DNA from: Macrolepiota albuminosa
Lineage: Eukaryota > Basidiomycota > Agaricomycetes > Agaricales > Agaricaceae
NCBI GenBank assembly: GCA_027475525.1
Contig: JAMWFC010000077.1
Span: 744,001 to 808,000 of the forward strand
Length of the DNA stretch: 64,000 nucleotides
Direction: 5' to 3'
Positions within the stretch are counted from its first letter, which is position 1. Every line of letters begins with the position of its first letter. Both the position numbers and the translations under genes were made by a program. The notes beneath the pieces were generated by a model. It worked only from the letters and a program-made list of their open reading frames with translations. It searched no databases and had not been told where the DNA came from. Shown piece after piece: positions 33,923 through 45,730 of the stretch.

Positions 33923-36900
33923 ATGGACAACATGCCCATGGACAGCAGTGAGCAGCAGCAGCATCAGCAGCAGTTTGAGCTTGCGCCGTCAGTCTTACCA
34001 TTGGCTGAAGGGGGGGGCAGATGGCTCTCCACTGACCCAAAATGTGCCCCAGTAGAGACAATCACAACAGGCTGTGGGCTTACCACAGCAGCAGCAACAA
34101 CCAGTGGTGGGCTACCCACCGCAGCAGCCAGTGATCAGTGGCTATCCGCCACAACAACTCATGCAGGGCAACATTATGCCCCAGAACATACCCATGGGCA
34201 GTTTTCCATCTTTTCAGATGGCACAGGATGCTTATGCACCATATCATGCTGAGAGCCAGTCCCAGCAAGTCCAGCATGGGGGGCTGTTTAGCTCCCAAGC
34301 AACATCAAGATGGAGGCAGCTTGCCCCTGTACTGGCAAGGGGGCCAATAGGAGCACATTATTTGCCCCAGTTTATGGCCCCAGCACACTACTCTAGCATG
34401 GCTGGTGTGCCAGCAATGATGCCGTACTCCCCAGCTTGGATGGGAGCTTGGGGTGCAATGCCCCAATATGATGCCTTGTATGAAGTGCCCACTAAGGGAG
34501 GAAAATCGACCTCCCAGATGGCAACAATGCTGGCCAACAGTCCAGAGAGATGTAGATCATCCCTCCTGCTGGCAAAGACAGCTGGTGAGAGCACAGAAGC
34601 TCTCAATACAGAACAAAGCAGTAAGTCTCTGGCTGATGTGCTGATGGAGAGCCTGGCCAGGCTCTTCTTGTTACAGCGGCTGGAGATGCCACACCAACCC
34701 AAGCCCAGCTTGGAAGAAGAGTCATGTCCTGGACACAAAAAAGGAAAAGCATGGGCTGTCAAGCCCAGTCTCAACCAGGACTTAGTTCTGGCTACTCTCC
34801 TCCATTGCCTGAGGAACAATGGGTACAATGTACCTGCAGACTCGTCATTCCTCCACGATACAGAGGCTGTCATCTTCATTAGTTGAATGATGGACGATAT
34901 GGATTACATGCTCAGTGCAAAACTGATCTTCTTGCTCTATCTGCTGCACAAAAGCGGCAGACTACACCTCTGAGTTGGGACACTGACTCTAGCAAAAGGG
35001 TGCATCAGCAAGGAGTGGAGGACACACCCTCCTGCTCAACTCAGTTGAGCATTGCTGCTCCTGGCCAGGAGGCTGGCCTAGGACAGGACATCCTCCCCTA
35101 TGACAATGTCTCTGCTCCAGCTATCCCCCAGCTGATTCAGTGCCTTGCTAGTGGCGCATCTGAGGTCATGTCCTCACAACCATTATCCATGGTATCTACC
35201 ACACATTCTGGGGAGCAGAGTTTTCAGGATGTCAGTACACACCCCACTGAGGCTAAAGCCTCGCAACCCCGAAAGGATCATTGGGGTAAGCACCCAAAAG
35301 AGCACACATACATTAACATGCACTTCCCCGAGGATGCCCTGAAAGGGGCCCCAGGGGCTAACATTCCCTTCTTATCTGCAATATTGGTAGAGGGCCCTCC
35401 AGCCCAATACCCCCGATACATGTAGGCAATAAACCCATGTTTGGAGAATGCTGTGCTGGAGAGGCTGCCATCCCTGCCCTCTGATGATGAATGGTATGAG
35501 AAGCCTGAAGAGGCTTGTATGGAATCCTCAGTGCTGCACAAGACTGCAGCACAACACATGGCACACGAGCAGCGCAACAGTAATTGACAGGTCAAGATGG
35601 ACCATTGGGCACAAGATAGCGCCAAATAAGGAGCTGCCCTCCTCAAAGATGAGATTGGGTGCATCTCTGATGCACTCAGTGTTGTGATCTATCATGATCA
35701 CACTATTGAGCACCAGAACTCATTCTTTGGCATGGGGTTGTCTCCCCAATTTTACTAGTCACCAGTGACCAACACTATCTTTGTTGGGCAAGAAGCCCAT
35801 GCAGCCAGGGCCTTCAAGGCCAACAAAGAGGGCAATGCCATGCATATGCCCCACAATAGTAAGGTATACCAAGTTGCACCTCACAGGTTCCCCCGCAGTC
35901 CTCAAGAGCTCTGCAGGCTTTATGCACTGGTGAACAACTAGTTTACACCAATTCATCAGCATCAGTTGGGCTACCTCCTGCTCAACAAATTCAAACAGGT
36001 GACTATGAATTGTCACCCTACAGCCCGAGACAGAGTAATGTCTCAATTACTTGATGAGGTCCCATATAAGACCATTGCGGTACCTTTTGCAAGTTTGGAG
36101 GAGTGGGAGAAAGTCCCACAGATGATTGCTCCTTCATGAATTTACCACTGCAAGGAAAGTGGGAGGCTGGCCTTCATTGGCCTGACTCCTCCTGATCCAA
36201 AGCAACCCTTTGCTTTGGACTACCTGGGCTCATATGCCCTTCTTTATGGGCATCCTGGGACGCCCAATGTGTAGACCGGTCTGGCCATGGACCATGCCAT
36301 GTGCATTCATTGGCGCAAACTCTTTGGGTTTGTGCTAGTATACACTATTTGCGCAAGTCACCCATCCAAGTCCACAGTGCACAAGCACCTGGCTTATGTC
36401 TTTGCATGGCCAGGCCTCTATAAAGAAGCCATCACCAAATACAAGGTGGCTACAAGGCAATCCTTTGTGCCCCTTCCCACCAAGGACCTGAATTTCAAGG
36501 CTCAGGCTGTGGATATCCCAGAAGCATCAGCTTCCATCTTCACCACTTCAAACACATTATACGTCCTTCTTCACAATCAAATTTCAGTCAGCTGGGCTGA
36601 CTATGCATATACCTATAAGGTCACCTACTTGGCCCACATCTTCTGTAGTGACAACCGGCTCTACAACAAGGTGGCTGCCACCAATGATGAGAGGCTGCAA
36701 TGCCTTGATCACTACAAGACAGCTCAGTCTTTTGCTCAGTGGGATGGATGGCATGAAGCTACCATTGGTGATTGCCAATGCCTGATGCTCCAGCAGCAGG
36801 AGAGTTGTTGTGCATTCAACAAAGCATTCACCAAGAGGATGTATCTCCTCATTGGGCAAGACATTCATGCCCAAGAAATCTGGACATGCCAGTACCCATC

Positions 36901-37147
36901 CGATGATGGGAATCTACCTGATCTCCAACCACCTACTCTGGGGCCAACTTTCAACTCCAGTATTACACTGTCCCCACTATGGGACTATGACAATTCCCTG
37001 CCTCTGGCCAGGCCATTGGGCACCTCTTACGAGCCTACATCTAAGGATGAACTCCTCGACTACAATATGGACGACACAACTGCCGATCTATTCTGGGAGC
37101 CTGAAGACTCTCCAATTGCCCTTGTTCCTGACTTACCGACAGCCTGA
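33923..37147 (+). pseudogene. Gypsy 2 additional ORF between pol and 3' LTR, unknown
   Basis: Starts MDNMPMDSSEQQQHQQQ at 33923 and continues as a Gln/Pro-rich region (GYPPQQPVISGYPPQQ, 34110-34180). A helical middle part has SKSLADVLMESLARLFLLQR. The C-terminal part is an open frame at 36287-37147. Blocks shared with gypsy 1: TNTIFVGQEAHAA, FPRSPQELCRLYALV, VSWADYAYTYKVTYLAHIF and FAQWDGWHEATIGD. Size is about 1 kb of frame per third, total about 1070 codons with stops. No known domain recognised. Conservation between two diverged families argues for a function in the life cycle of this lineage. Confidence 0.65.
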
Positions 37148-37190
37148 CCATCATGGTGCTTTAAGACCATAGTTCAGTCTGATTGGGGAG

Positions 37191-37428
37191 TGTGTAGCGT
37201 AGTCTGCTATGTGGCGTTGGCCACATAGCTTTTACTTAGTATAGTAATTAAATATTATATTATATTTATTATAATATAAGATTAGTTATATAATTATAAA
37301 TACATAGCTACCTGCTGCTTATTAAGCAGCTTATTTTTTTTGTTATACACTATATAGTCAATAGACCGGTCTGGTCTGATTCTGTTCTGTGTAACTTAAG
37401 CTCTCACAACATTTGTAACTCCATTACA
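37191..37428 (+). repeat. Gypsy 2 3' LTR (238 bp)
   Basis: TGTGTAGCGTAG...CCATTACA. It differs from the 5' LTR by a short insertion near its start (CTATGTGGCGT) and a few transitions. Same inverted repeat at 37314-37330. Confidence 0.9.
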
Positions 37429-38002
37429 ACTGGGTCACTCTCTTAAATCAAATGTCAGTGCATGGTATGCTACTCACCATTCCTCCAATGATTAACGTCA
37501 TGCTTACTGAGTTTATGGTGGTAGATTTGCCTGCAGTCAAGGGGTCAACTACCCCACCAAGGACAGAATCAGCACCTCCTCCTCCTGCAATTAACATTGC
37601 ACCAGAGAAGTCAATGGTGATGGAGAAGGTGTGGTCACAGGGTCCTCATCAGATGGATCATAGACCCATATTTCTTTAGGTAAGTCTGAGTATGCACTCA
37701 ATATTTTCAGGCTGACATGCACTCTAGTATAGCATGTATATATAGCAGACTCATGGGTGGAGTCAAACTTTTGTTTTATTTTAAATTTCATCTTGCTTTT
37801 TGCTGCTCGTTTCATATGTGCACTAGTGCACTAAGATGTTGTGGGATTCAGTGTTACAGTTGACACTACTACCTCACACATAACACTAATGCCCTACAAC
37901 AATGCCATGTGCATCACCAACTGATGCTTGCACTATCATGCATATTCTGTTTCCAGTTCAACTCCTCTCCTAAGACTGAGTATTCAGTCTCATTGGGGGG
38001 TA
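37429..38002 (+). other. 3' internal remnant of another LTR element
   Basis: An open frame at 37452-37679 (LPAVKGSTTPPRTESAPPPPA) has no recognised domain. The stretch ends in a polypurine tract CATTGGGGGGTA directly before an LTR start at 38003, so it is the 3' internal end of an LTR retrotransposon. The rest of that element is missing. Confidence 0.5.
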
Positions 38003-38178
38003 TGTAACGGAGCATCATATGTGTTACTAGTGTCAACAATGCTATATGCATTCAGTAGGGTATTATGTAAGATAACATCTTGTATTCACTCTAGTTCTAG
38101 TCAAATCCAATACTGCAGTCTGATTCAGCCACTGTGTGATATATATAAGACTGTTCTAACTTGTAACCAATGGTTACA
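38003..38178 (+). repeat. LTR (176 bp), 3' end of a lost element
   Basis: Begins TGTAACGGAGC after a polypurine tract and ends with a perfect palindrome TGTAACCAATGGTTACA. Gypsy 3 sequence starts immediately after it. No second copy of this LTR is in the window. Confidence 0.6.
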
Positions 38179-39408
38179 GATATGTTCCTGCATGGAATAT
38201 CTGATGCAATGAGAGAGTCTCTCATTTGCGATGACAGGCTATTGCCCAAAGTAAATACAGTAGAGCAATTTGTAGCACATGCATTGTGCTATGAGCAAGC
38301 CCACAAAATCACAAAAAACTTTGAGCTGCATAGCTCAAAAGCTTGACCAACAAAAAGGCCTGAACCTCAAAAGGTAGGCACCTTCTGGGCCTGTCAGAAG
38401 GAAATGGTGGGTAATACAAACCCACTCTTTGTAGTAAGGTCAGCACCTTGCCAGGAGCAATGCTTTTGGAGTGGCCACCCAGTGGAATAGAGGGACCCAC
38501 CAGTATAAGATCCTCAGCAGGGTCCATGCTGAGAGAGTACTCAACTGCAACAGGCTGCTGATGTGGCCAAGCCACCAAATGGGCTGCCAAGGATTGAAGC
38601 AAGTTGCCCCATTGCAGTGAATAGGTGCTTCAAATGTGGCTGACCTGGACATTATGCAAATGCATGTCCAGAGAGTGGTGGATGGCTGGTGGCCAAGCTG
38701 TGTGGCACACACAGCTATACCTGATGTAGATGGGGTAGATTCAGATAATGAACCTGACATTGAAGACAATGAGGTGGATAATCTCAGTGATGAAGCAAAG
38801 AGTTGTTAAATAATGAGTACATTGAGGTCGACATATATGACAATGATTACTATGCCCAGGAGTCAGACTCAGAGTTCATGGGAGCTCTGACAGACTACCC
38901 AGCCAGCACACTTAACTAACCAATCAGAGCAGCCAATGTGAAGGTGTATAAAGTACACCTTCACAAGGCTCCAAAGAAATTGGCAAGACCAGTGCTGAAA
39001 CATGAGGACAAGAAGTGCCTTGCATCTTACATAGAGGTGAATGGCCACAAGGCATGTACCTTGTGGGACTCAAGTAGCATGACCACTAGGGTAACACCTC
39101 AGTTTTGTCAAGTGCATGATATCTATGTTAGTGAGCTGAAAAAGCCACTACTCCTTCAGTTAGGCACTGTGGGCAGTCAAGCTACAGTGCAGTTTGGTAC
39201 ACAGATGAGTATTGCCTGTGCAAAATTGAGAACTGAAGAGTATCTGGACATAGCAAATTTTGATCGCTACAACATGATTATAGAGACACCCTATATGAAG
39301 AAGCATAATGTCCTTCTTGATTTCAAGAAGAATGAGATAGTGGTGGATGGCAATGCCATTCCTGCTGTACAAGTGACCATGGACAATAGTGATGGACATC
39401 TCCATTGA
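38179..39408 (+). pseudogene. Gypsy 3 gag end, zinc knuckle and protease
   Basis: Gag remnant ISDAMRESLICDDRL, then a zinc knuckle CFKCG, stop, PGHYANACP (about 38628-38670) and the acidic DNDYYAQESDSEFMGAL. The protease frame 38938-39408 is open: KACTLWDSSSMTTRVTPQFCQ, where D-S-G reads D-S-S, then NFDRYNMIIETPYMKKHNVLLDF. A catalytic residue is lost. Confidence 0.8.
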
Positions 39409-40199
39409 CACTGTGCCACAGAGAAGAAGCTGCTAGTCAAATGACACTGACTAGATGGTGGTAAAAAAGCACCCACCATAGAGGATGGAGAGGACAAAGA
39501 GCAAGCTCATGTGAGCTTGCCAGTGAATAGTCCAGTGCTGATAGTGCTGGAAAGTGAGGCTTAAGAGTATGAGCGTACTCTGAAAAGGGGGGGAAGCCCC
39601 AGAAAAAAGTGTAAAAATCAAAGTAAGGCTGAGAACCAGAGGCCTCAGCATACAACAAGCATGGAATGCCAACCGATGTCATCTTGAGTCAGGGTCAAGG
39701 ACCTGGTGGCAGATGACAAACAGAAAATGATGGAGGACGAGACATCCTCCATACAAATGAACCGGTCAATCTGGGATTGACCTATACCTCACCCCATGTT
39801 TGAACAGGCATTTGACCCATGGATGCCTGCAGAGTGGAATGAACTAGTGGCGTCTATGTATGCATAGAATGGACCATGCTGGGTGCTGAAGGAGGAGTCG
39901 TATTGTTAAGCTAGTGATGATGAGATATCACCACCAAGCAAGGTGTTTTTTGATGGACTGTCTGTGACATTGCGGAGAAGCAAAAGAGTTGCACCTGTGC
40001 AATTGCACACACTGGATGAGAGTGAGCTGAGGATTACTGCCCTCAGAGAGAAGTATACCTGCCCAGCTGCATGACCAAAGTTACCTGGGCATCCTCACCA
40101 GGATACGGACTGAAGAGGCAAAGGTAAAACTACTGGATTTACAGAGGAGGATATTCCAAACCTGCAGCTGCAGTGTCAGCAGGAATTTGGGGATATTCT

Positions 40200-41693
40200 G
40201 AATGGAACCAAGGAGGAATTATCTCCTTGGTGTGAGGTCAATCATGAAATCAACTTTATTGATGAGAATAAGGTATATAAGTACTATCTGCCATAATGTC
40301 CAATGGCATTACAGCAGCAGCTTAGAGACAAGACCAACTGGTACTTGAGAGCCCACTAGTGGAAAGCCCAACTAGCATCTCAAGCTGCACCGCTATTGTG
40401 CATCCTGAAGAAGGATGGTATTCTAAGGACTGCATTGGATGCTCGCTAATGCAATGACAACACAATAAAGGATGTTACACCACTCCCAAATCAGGAAGTG
40501 ATTTAAGAAGATGTGGCCAGAGCTAAGCTAAGTTCAGGTCAAAAATTGACCTAACAGATATATACGAGCAAGTGAGAATTTGCTTGCCCAACATCCTGAA
40601 GACAGTGTTCTCATCAATCAAGAAAACATATGTTAGTAACATCACGCAAATAGGAGACTGTAATGCTCCTGCAACGTTTCAGAGGTTGATGACCTCTATC
40701 TTCCAAGATGTTATTGGGAGGTTTGTCCATATATATCTGGATGACATATTCATATATTCCAATTCAATTAAAGAACATAAAGAGCATCTTTGTGTCATCT
40801 TCAAGCAACTGAGGTCCAATCTACTGTACCTCAAATAGAAAAAATGTGAACTATATGCCAAGACAGTAGACTGTCTTGGACACAAGATTGACAGTCAGGG
40901 TATTCACCCTGACCAGGACAAAATTGATTGCATATGCAAATGGCATGTCTCCCAAAATTATAATGATGTCCAACAATTTGTTGGACTGGTAAACTATATT
41001 GGCAACTGCCTGCCCAATATAACTGCATATACTAGACCCCTGATGTCTATTACTCAGAATAGAGCTTCATTTATTTGGAGATCTATACACCAGCATTGCT
41101 TTAAGATGATCAAGAGGATCTGCTTGAAAACACTAGTCATTAAGCCAATAGATCCCAGGTGTGATGAGCCAATTTGGCTCATATGTGATGTCTCAAAGAC
41201 TGGAGTTAGAGCAATGTATGGCCATGGAAGTTCCTGGCAGAATTGCCATCCAGCAGAGTTCATGTCAAGGAAGTTCACTTCGGCACAACAGAACTATGCA
41301 GTCCATGAGCTGGAAATACTGGCCATACTTCAGGCACTCCTCAAGTGGGAACACAAATTGATGGAATACGAGATCCACATCATTACGGACCATAAAGCAC
41401 TTGAGTTCTTCAAGACTCAAGCAATGCTGTCCCCCCAGCAATGCCAGTGAATTGACTATATGTCCCGATACAACTTTGACATCACATATGTCAAAGGAGA
41501 ATTAAACAAGATTGCTGACTGTCTCTTTAGATACTTCAAGAGCAATAGAGCCAGTGAACACCACAAAATGCATGACTATGTCAATGCAGATATTTGTATT
41601 GACCTCCAAGGCAATGATCTTCCATACCATTGCTACAAAGAAGTGAAAAAACATGTGGTAGAGCTTTGGGCCATGCAAGCGAATGAACTTTGA
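40200..41693 (+). pseudogene. Gypsy 3 reverse transcriptase and RNase H
   Basis: Blocks equivalent to gypsy 1: GDCNAPATFQRLMTSIFQDVIG, HIYLDDIFIYSNS (about 40730-40765), DCLGHKIDSQGIHPDQDK, VQQFVGLVNYIGNCLPNI, then RNase H ICDVSKTGVRAMYGH, ELEILAILQALLKWEHKL, IITDHKALEFFKTQ and VKGELNKIADCLFRYFKS. A TGA at 41449 replaces the same Arg position as in gypsy 1. Confidence 0.9.
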
Positions 41694-41994
41694 TGCAGTC
41701 AGTGCTTGCAAGAGTGGCAAGAAGCCTGAGACATAGAGGCTGAGCAACTAGAGCAGGCTCAGCCAAAGGTGATGGTACCACCAAGTCACAATGTGACAGG
41801 CAGTGGCCTTGGACTGTATGGCCAAGACATTATGCTTGCTGATGTGTTGTCACCTGCAGGAGAGTATCCTGACTCTCCTGTGCCTCAAGGCAATGAGTTC
41901 CTGTGTAATGTATGTAGGAACTACAACCACAATGCATTCTATACCAAAATTCAGCAGAATGCAGCAGCTCATCCACAGTTCAGCATGGATGAGA

Positions 41995-43360
41995 AGAGAC
42001 TAATCTGGATAACAAATGTTTGAGGATGTAAGGTGGTGTGTATACCACATGACCAAATTATAATTACCCAGATTGTTACTCAAGCTCACAAGACTGTTGG
42101 TCACTTTGGAACTAACAAAACAATAGAATACCTGAGGCAGTAGTACTGGTGGTCTCAGATGCAAAAGAAAGTGATGAAATTCTGCCAGACCTGCGAGGCC
42201 TGCCAGCAGTTGAAGACCAGCAATAAAAAGGCAGCAGAAAAGTTGCATTTTCTGCCTATTCTGACAAAACCTTGAGACTCCATTGGAATGGATTTTGTCA
42301 GCTCATTTCCTGAATCCAAAGGTTATAATTATCTTTGGGTGGTAATTTGCCGCCTGACCAGTATGGTGTGCCTGATATTGGTGCACACAACCATTACTGC
42401 ATCAGAGTTATTCTGGATATACTTAAAGGAGATTGTAAGGCTGCATGGCCTTCTGAGTTCAATCGTGAGCAATAGAGACATGAAGTTCACATTTCACTGG
42501 TGGTGGGAGCTAAACTGCTCATGTCAACTTTGTTCTATCCACAGACAGATGAACAGACAGAGTGAGCAAATAGGAGTATTGCTCAGATATTCTATATAGT
42601 GGTCCAACCAGACCAACGTGACTGGGTAGATAGAATACCTCTGACAGAGTTTGCAATCAATGCGAGTATGTTGGAGACCACAAAATATGCACTGTTTGAA
42701 CTCAATGGAAGATACATGCCCTCCATGCTCCAAGAACTCAGGAAGGATGGAGTTGTTCACAAAGGTGTAAAGGGCTTTGCACAAAAAGCGTTGAAGAATC
42801 TTGCCAATGTGCACGATGCTATCATTGCAGCACATGTCATACAGGCACAATATGTGAACAATAAGCAGAGTGATGATCCTGAGCTAATGCCTGATACGTT
42901 AGTATACTTGTTGACCGAGAATCTGAACCTTCCTAAATGGAGGGTGAAAAAGTTGTGTCCAAAATTCATTGGGCTGTACAAGGTCTTTGTCATGCAACCA
43001 AGCACATTGAACTATGTTCTAGAGCTGCCTGCAGCTCTGCAAGCATGTCGGATTGTGCCTAAGTTTCATGTGTTGTTACTTGAGCAATATAACATGAACA
43101 ATGATGCTATGTTTCCTAATTGGGTGATATCTGAGACATATGATTTTGGGGCCAGTGACAAACAAGAGTGGTTCATTGAAGAGATCCTGGGCCATTGGTG
43201 GCAGGAAGAAACACACCTCGAATTTGAGGTACAATGGAGTGCTGGTGATACGACATGGGAGTCATACCACACATGTGCCAAGCTGGCAGCTTTGGATCGG
43301 TACTTGGAGCTGCAGGGCATGAAACACCCAAGTCAGCTTGCTAAGCGCTCATGTGCTTAG
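41995..43360 (+). pseudogene. Gypsy 3 integrase with well-preserved chromodomain
   Basis: Zinc region AHKTVGHFGTNKTIEYLRQ ... CQTCEACQQ (decayed), core GMDFVSSFPESKGYNYLWVV and VSNRDMKFTFHWW, then an open frame 42599-43360: LTEFAINASMLETTKYALFELNGRY, IVPKFHVLLLEQYN, and a chromodomain EWFIEEILGHWWQEETHLEFEVQW ... TTWESYHTCAKLAALDRYLEL (43160-43310). This copy preserves the C-terminal domain best and identifies the broken equivalents in gypsy 1 and 2. Confidence 0.85.
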
Positions 43361-43595
43361 TCTAATAAGCATGATAAGATTTAGACTGGATCAGTCAGAA
43401 CTTGGATCTGGGAGTGGATTTGATCCAGATTGGATCAGTTGGATGTCAGATGGATAAGATGGGGATAATCATCCATCTGATAAGATAGTGCAGATCAAGA
43501 TGCAGAAATAGTGGTTGGATCAGGTTATGTAACCTGATGATGGGGAATTTTCTTGTTTTCTCCCACCAACCAACTTCCACATTTTTGTAGTCGCC

Positions 43596-44892
43596 ATGTC
43601 ATATCCTTATCAGCATACAACCAATGAGCTGCAGCCTCAGAACTCACAGGGTTCTGGAAGAGAGGGGGATCACTCCCAGCAACAACTTCAACAGTCTGTG
43701 ATGACACCAAGTGTGGTGTTGTATCTCATGGTGTCCCAGTTTAGGCAGAACCCAGCCCAATTTGGACAACCTCCACAGTTTTTTCTGCCCTTCTTTCAAA
43801 TGCCATATTTTCCAGGACCAGCTGGCCCTGGACAGCAGATGGGGGGACAAGTGATATGGAGTATGCCAATGCTGATGCAGCAGGCACAGACCCAGAGTGC
43901 AAGTACACTCCTTTCAGATGAGAAAGCACTAACTGCACCACAGGTAGCACCCATAGACATGGACAATGATGCAGGGCATCAGCCACAAGGAAAGAGTGAG
44001 GTGGTGCAACCTCAATGACAACAGGATAGGACACTGCCCCAGCAAGAGTTGTATAGGAGAGACTGGAGGTGATCGCCTCCTAGGAGTGCCATGGCATGAG
44101 GGGGAGTGCCTTAGAAATTAGTAGGGTGCAGGCAAGATGAATCAGCATCAAGATTTTAGAATTGAGGTCAACCCTGGCCTCAAACACCACCCCAATGAGC
44201 ATTCCTGTCTTCTTATTGTACAACATCTCCACAGCGCTTTTGTACACAGAAAAAGGAAAAGAAAAGGAGATCAGGATGCCGTCAGAGATACTGGATCCTC
44301 AGGCAGAGGCTGTCTGGAGACAACTCATTTCCGCTGGATAGCAAGTGCTGCTGGAATCAGTGTTTCTGACAGATCCTGTGGCCCAGGTAGTGATTACTGG
44401 TCTTCTGGATGAGATTGTTATGCTTCAGCAGCATAACAACAATATGATCACAACATTTACAAATACCATGAAGAAGCAGCCGTCATCAGCCAAGGAGCAG
44501 CCTGAGGCAAAACACCTCAGAGCATGTGATGTAGTACAGGAGGCTGGGTTGCAGGAACCAGTCAGATCAGAGGTGTGACAGGCACCTCTGAGGCAGAAGA
44601 AAGCTGAGGAACTCACACCGACACTGTCCAAGCTGCACAATGAGCTCATGGAGGTAGATGCCAGTTTACAAGGATTGTCCTCATCAACACATGCACCTTC
44701 TCTGCAATTGGGGACCACAAAGCGGCAGGACAAGGTGTTACTATCAGCTGTTGAGTTTGGAGCAGATGTGCCATGAGGAGCAGACAGAGCAGTGATACAA
44801 TTTGGGGCAGTGGTGCAGTTTAAAGCACCACTGAATATGTATGTGACCATGGTCCTGAGAGAGGATACAAGAATGGACAACAAAGTGGAGGG
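43596..44892 (+). pseudogene. Gypsy 3 additional ORF, N-terminal half
   Basis: Begins MSYPYQHTTNELQPQ at the same place as in gypsy 1 and keeps the Pro/Gln-rich part (FGQPPQFFLPFFQMPYFPG) and the MLQQHNNNMITTFTNTMKK block. It is truncated at 44892 by the repeat that follows. Several stops. Confidence 0.65.
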
Positions 44893-45411
44893 TGTAAGGG
44901 CAACCTCTAGAGGCTGTGGCTCAGTCACACAGCTGGCAGAGGGAGATCCAAAGTGTATTAGAGTATGTACTGACAATATCATAATAACTACTCATCTGGC
45001 AGAGGGAGATCCAAAGAGAACAAGTCTAGGGATTCTCTATGCCAGGTTGGATGCTTCTGGGGCTTCTGAAGCATGGGAAACAACTGTACAGTACAACAAA
45101 ACCTTAAAAACTCAAAAATTGACTAACCAAACAACTGTGCAAACAAGGCAGGAAAACTCCGGACTTTAGAAGTCAGAAAGGCAAACTCCGGCTTATATAA
45201 GCAGTCTGGAAGTGGTGCTGAAGGGCCCACAATTGTCTGAATGGTAGCTAAAGAACCAGAGCACCTCAAGGGCTGAAAGTAGTACTAACAGATAGTGTTG
45301 AAAGAATAGAAACAGTAAAATGAAATAATGTCAGAAGAAATAAGAGAATGAATAAAGGGAGAGTGAAGAGATAAGGAGTGAGAAAAGGAAGAAATGAGGA
45401 GTCCCCTGACA
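44893..45411 (+). repeat. Dispersed LTR-like repeat, copy 1 (519 bp)
   Basis: Starts TGTAAGGGCAACC and ends near AGTCCCCTGACA. It matches 53176-53673 along its whole length. An internal direct repeat CTGGCAGAGGGAGATCCAAAG occurs twice. It ends the gypsy 3 sequence. No target duplication is evident for this copy. Confidence 0.75.
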
Positions 45412-45453
45412 TCTGGGACTTGATCTGAGCTCTTCCTAGTGTGCTGGGGGGAG

Positions 45454-45730
45454 TGTTGGATATTGGCACCACCAGGCAGAGATAGATAAGACATACCTCT
45501 CCCTATTTCCTTTTTTGTATGTTCTATGCACTGTGTGCCACTCTTTGATTGTTATTTACTAATCTTTATGTTAAAACCTTATTTTTTCATACAGATCCAG
45601 AAATGCCCTGATCAAGTTTTCCTCAGCTGTCTATACTATCGACTCTGAGGGTAAGCTTGATCCATTACCATGTTATTGTATCACTTACTTACTATCATCC
45701 CATAGACTTATTATTGTCTGTATCTTAACA
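45454..45730 (+). repeat. LTR (277 bp) with hairpin plus GT...AG module
   Basis: Starts TGTTGGATATTGG after a polypurine GTGCTGGGGGGAG and ends ATCTTAACA. It contains CCTCAG...CTGAGG (45621-45650) followed by a 55-nt GTAAGC...CATAG segment (45651-45705) and a final block to the LTR end. This is the same module as in the solo LTRs at 2347, 4508 and 5024, but in single copy. Confidence 0.6.

Larger units (their letters stand above)
25290..37428 (+). mobile_element. Ty3/gypsy element 2 (chromodomain type), both LTRs
   Basis: LTRs 25290-25518 and 37191-37428 enclose gag, zinc knuckle, protease, RT, RNase H, chromodomain integrase and an additional 3' ORF. The element is clearly a distinct family from gypsy 1 (different LTR, diverged proteins) but colinear with it. 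A polypurine GATTGGGGAG precedes the 3' LTR. The flanking 5-mers (GACAT and ACTGG) do not match, so no target duplication is visible. An insertion of about 1.06 kb interrupts RNase H. Confidence 0.85.
38179..44892 (+). mobile_element. Ty3/gypsy element 3, 5'-truncated sister of gypsy 1
   Basis: Sequence collinear with gypsy 1 from its mid-gag (TTCCTGCATGG..., equivalent to about 12340) to the first half of the additional 3' ORF. Neither LTR is present: the 5' side abuts the LTR 38003-38178 and the 3' side is cut by the repeat 44893-45411. Similarity at the DNA level is high, but stops are more numerous than in gypsy 1. Confidence 0.85.
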
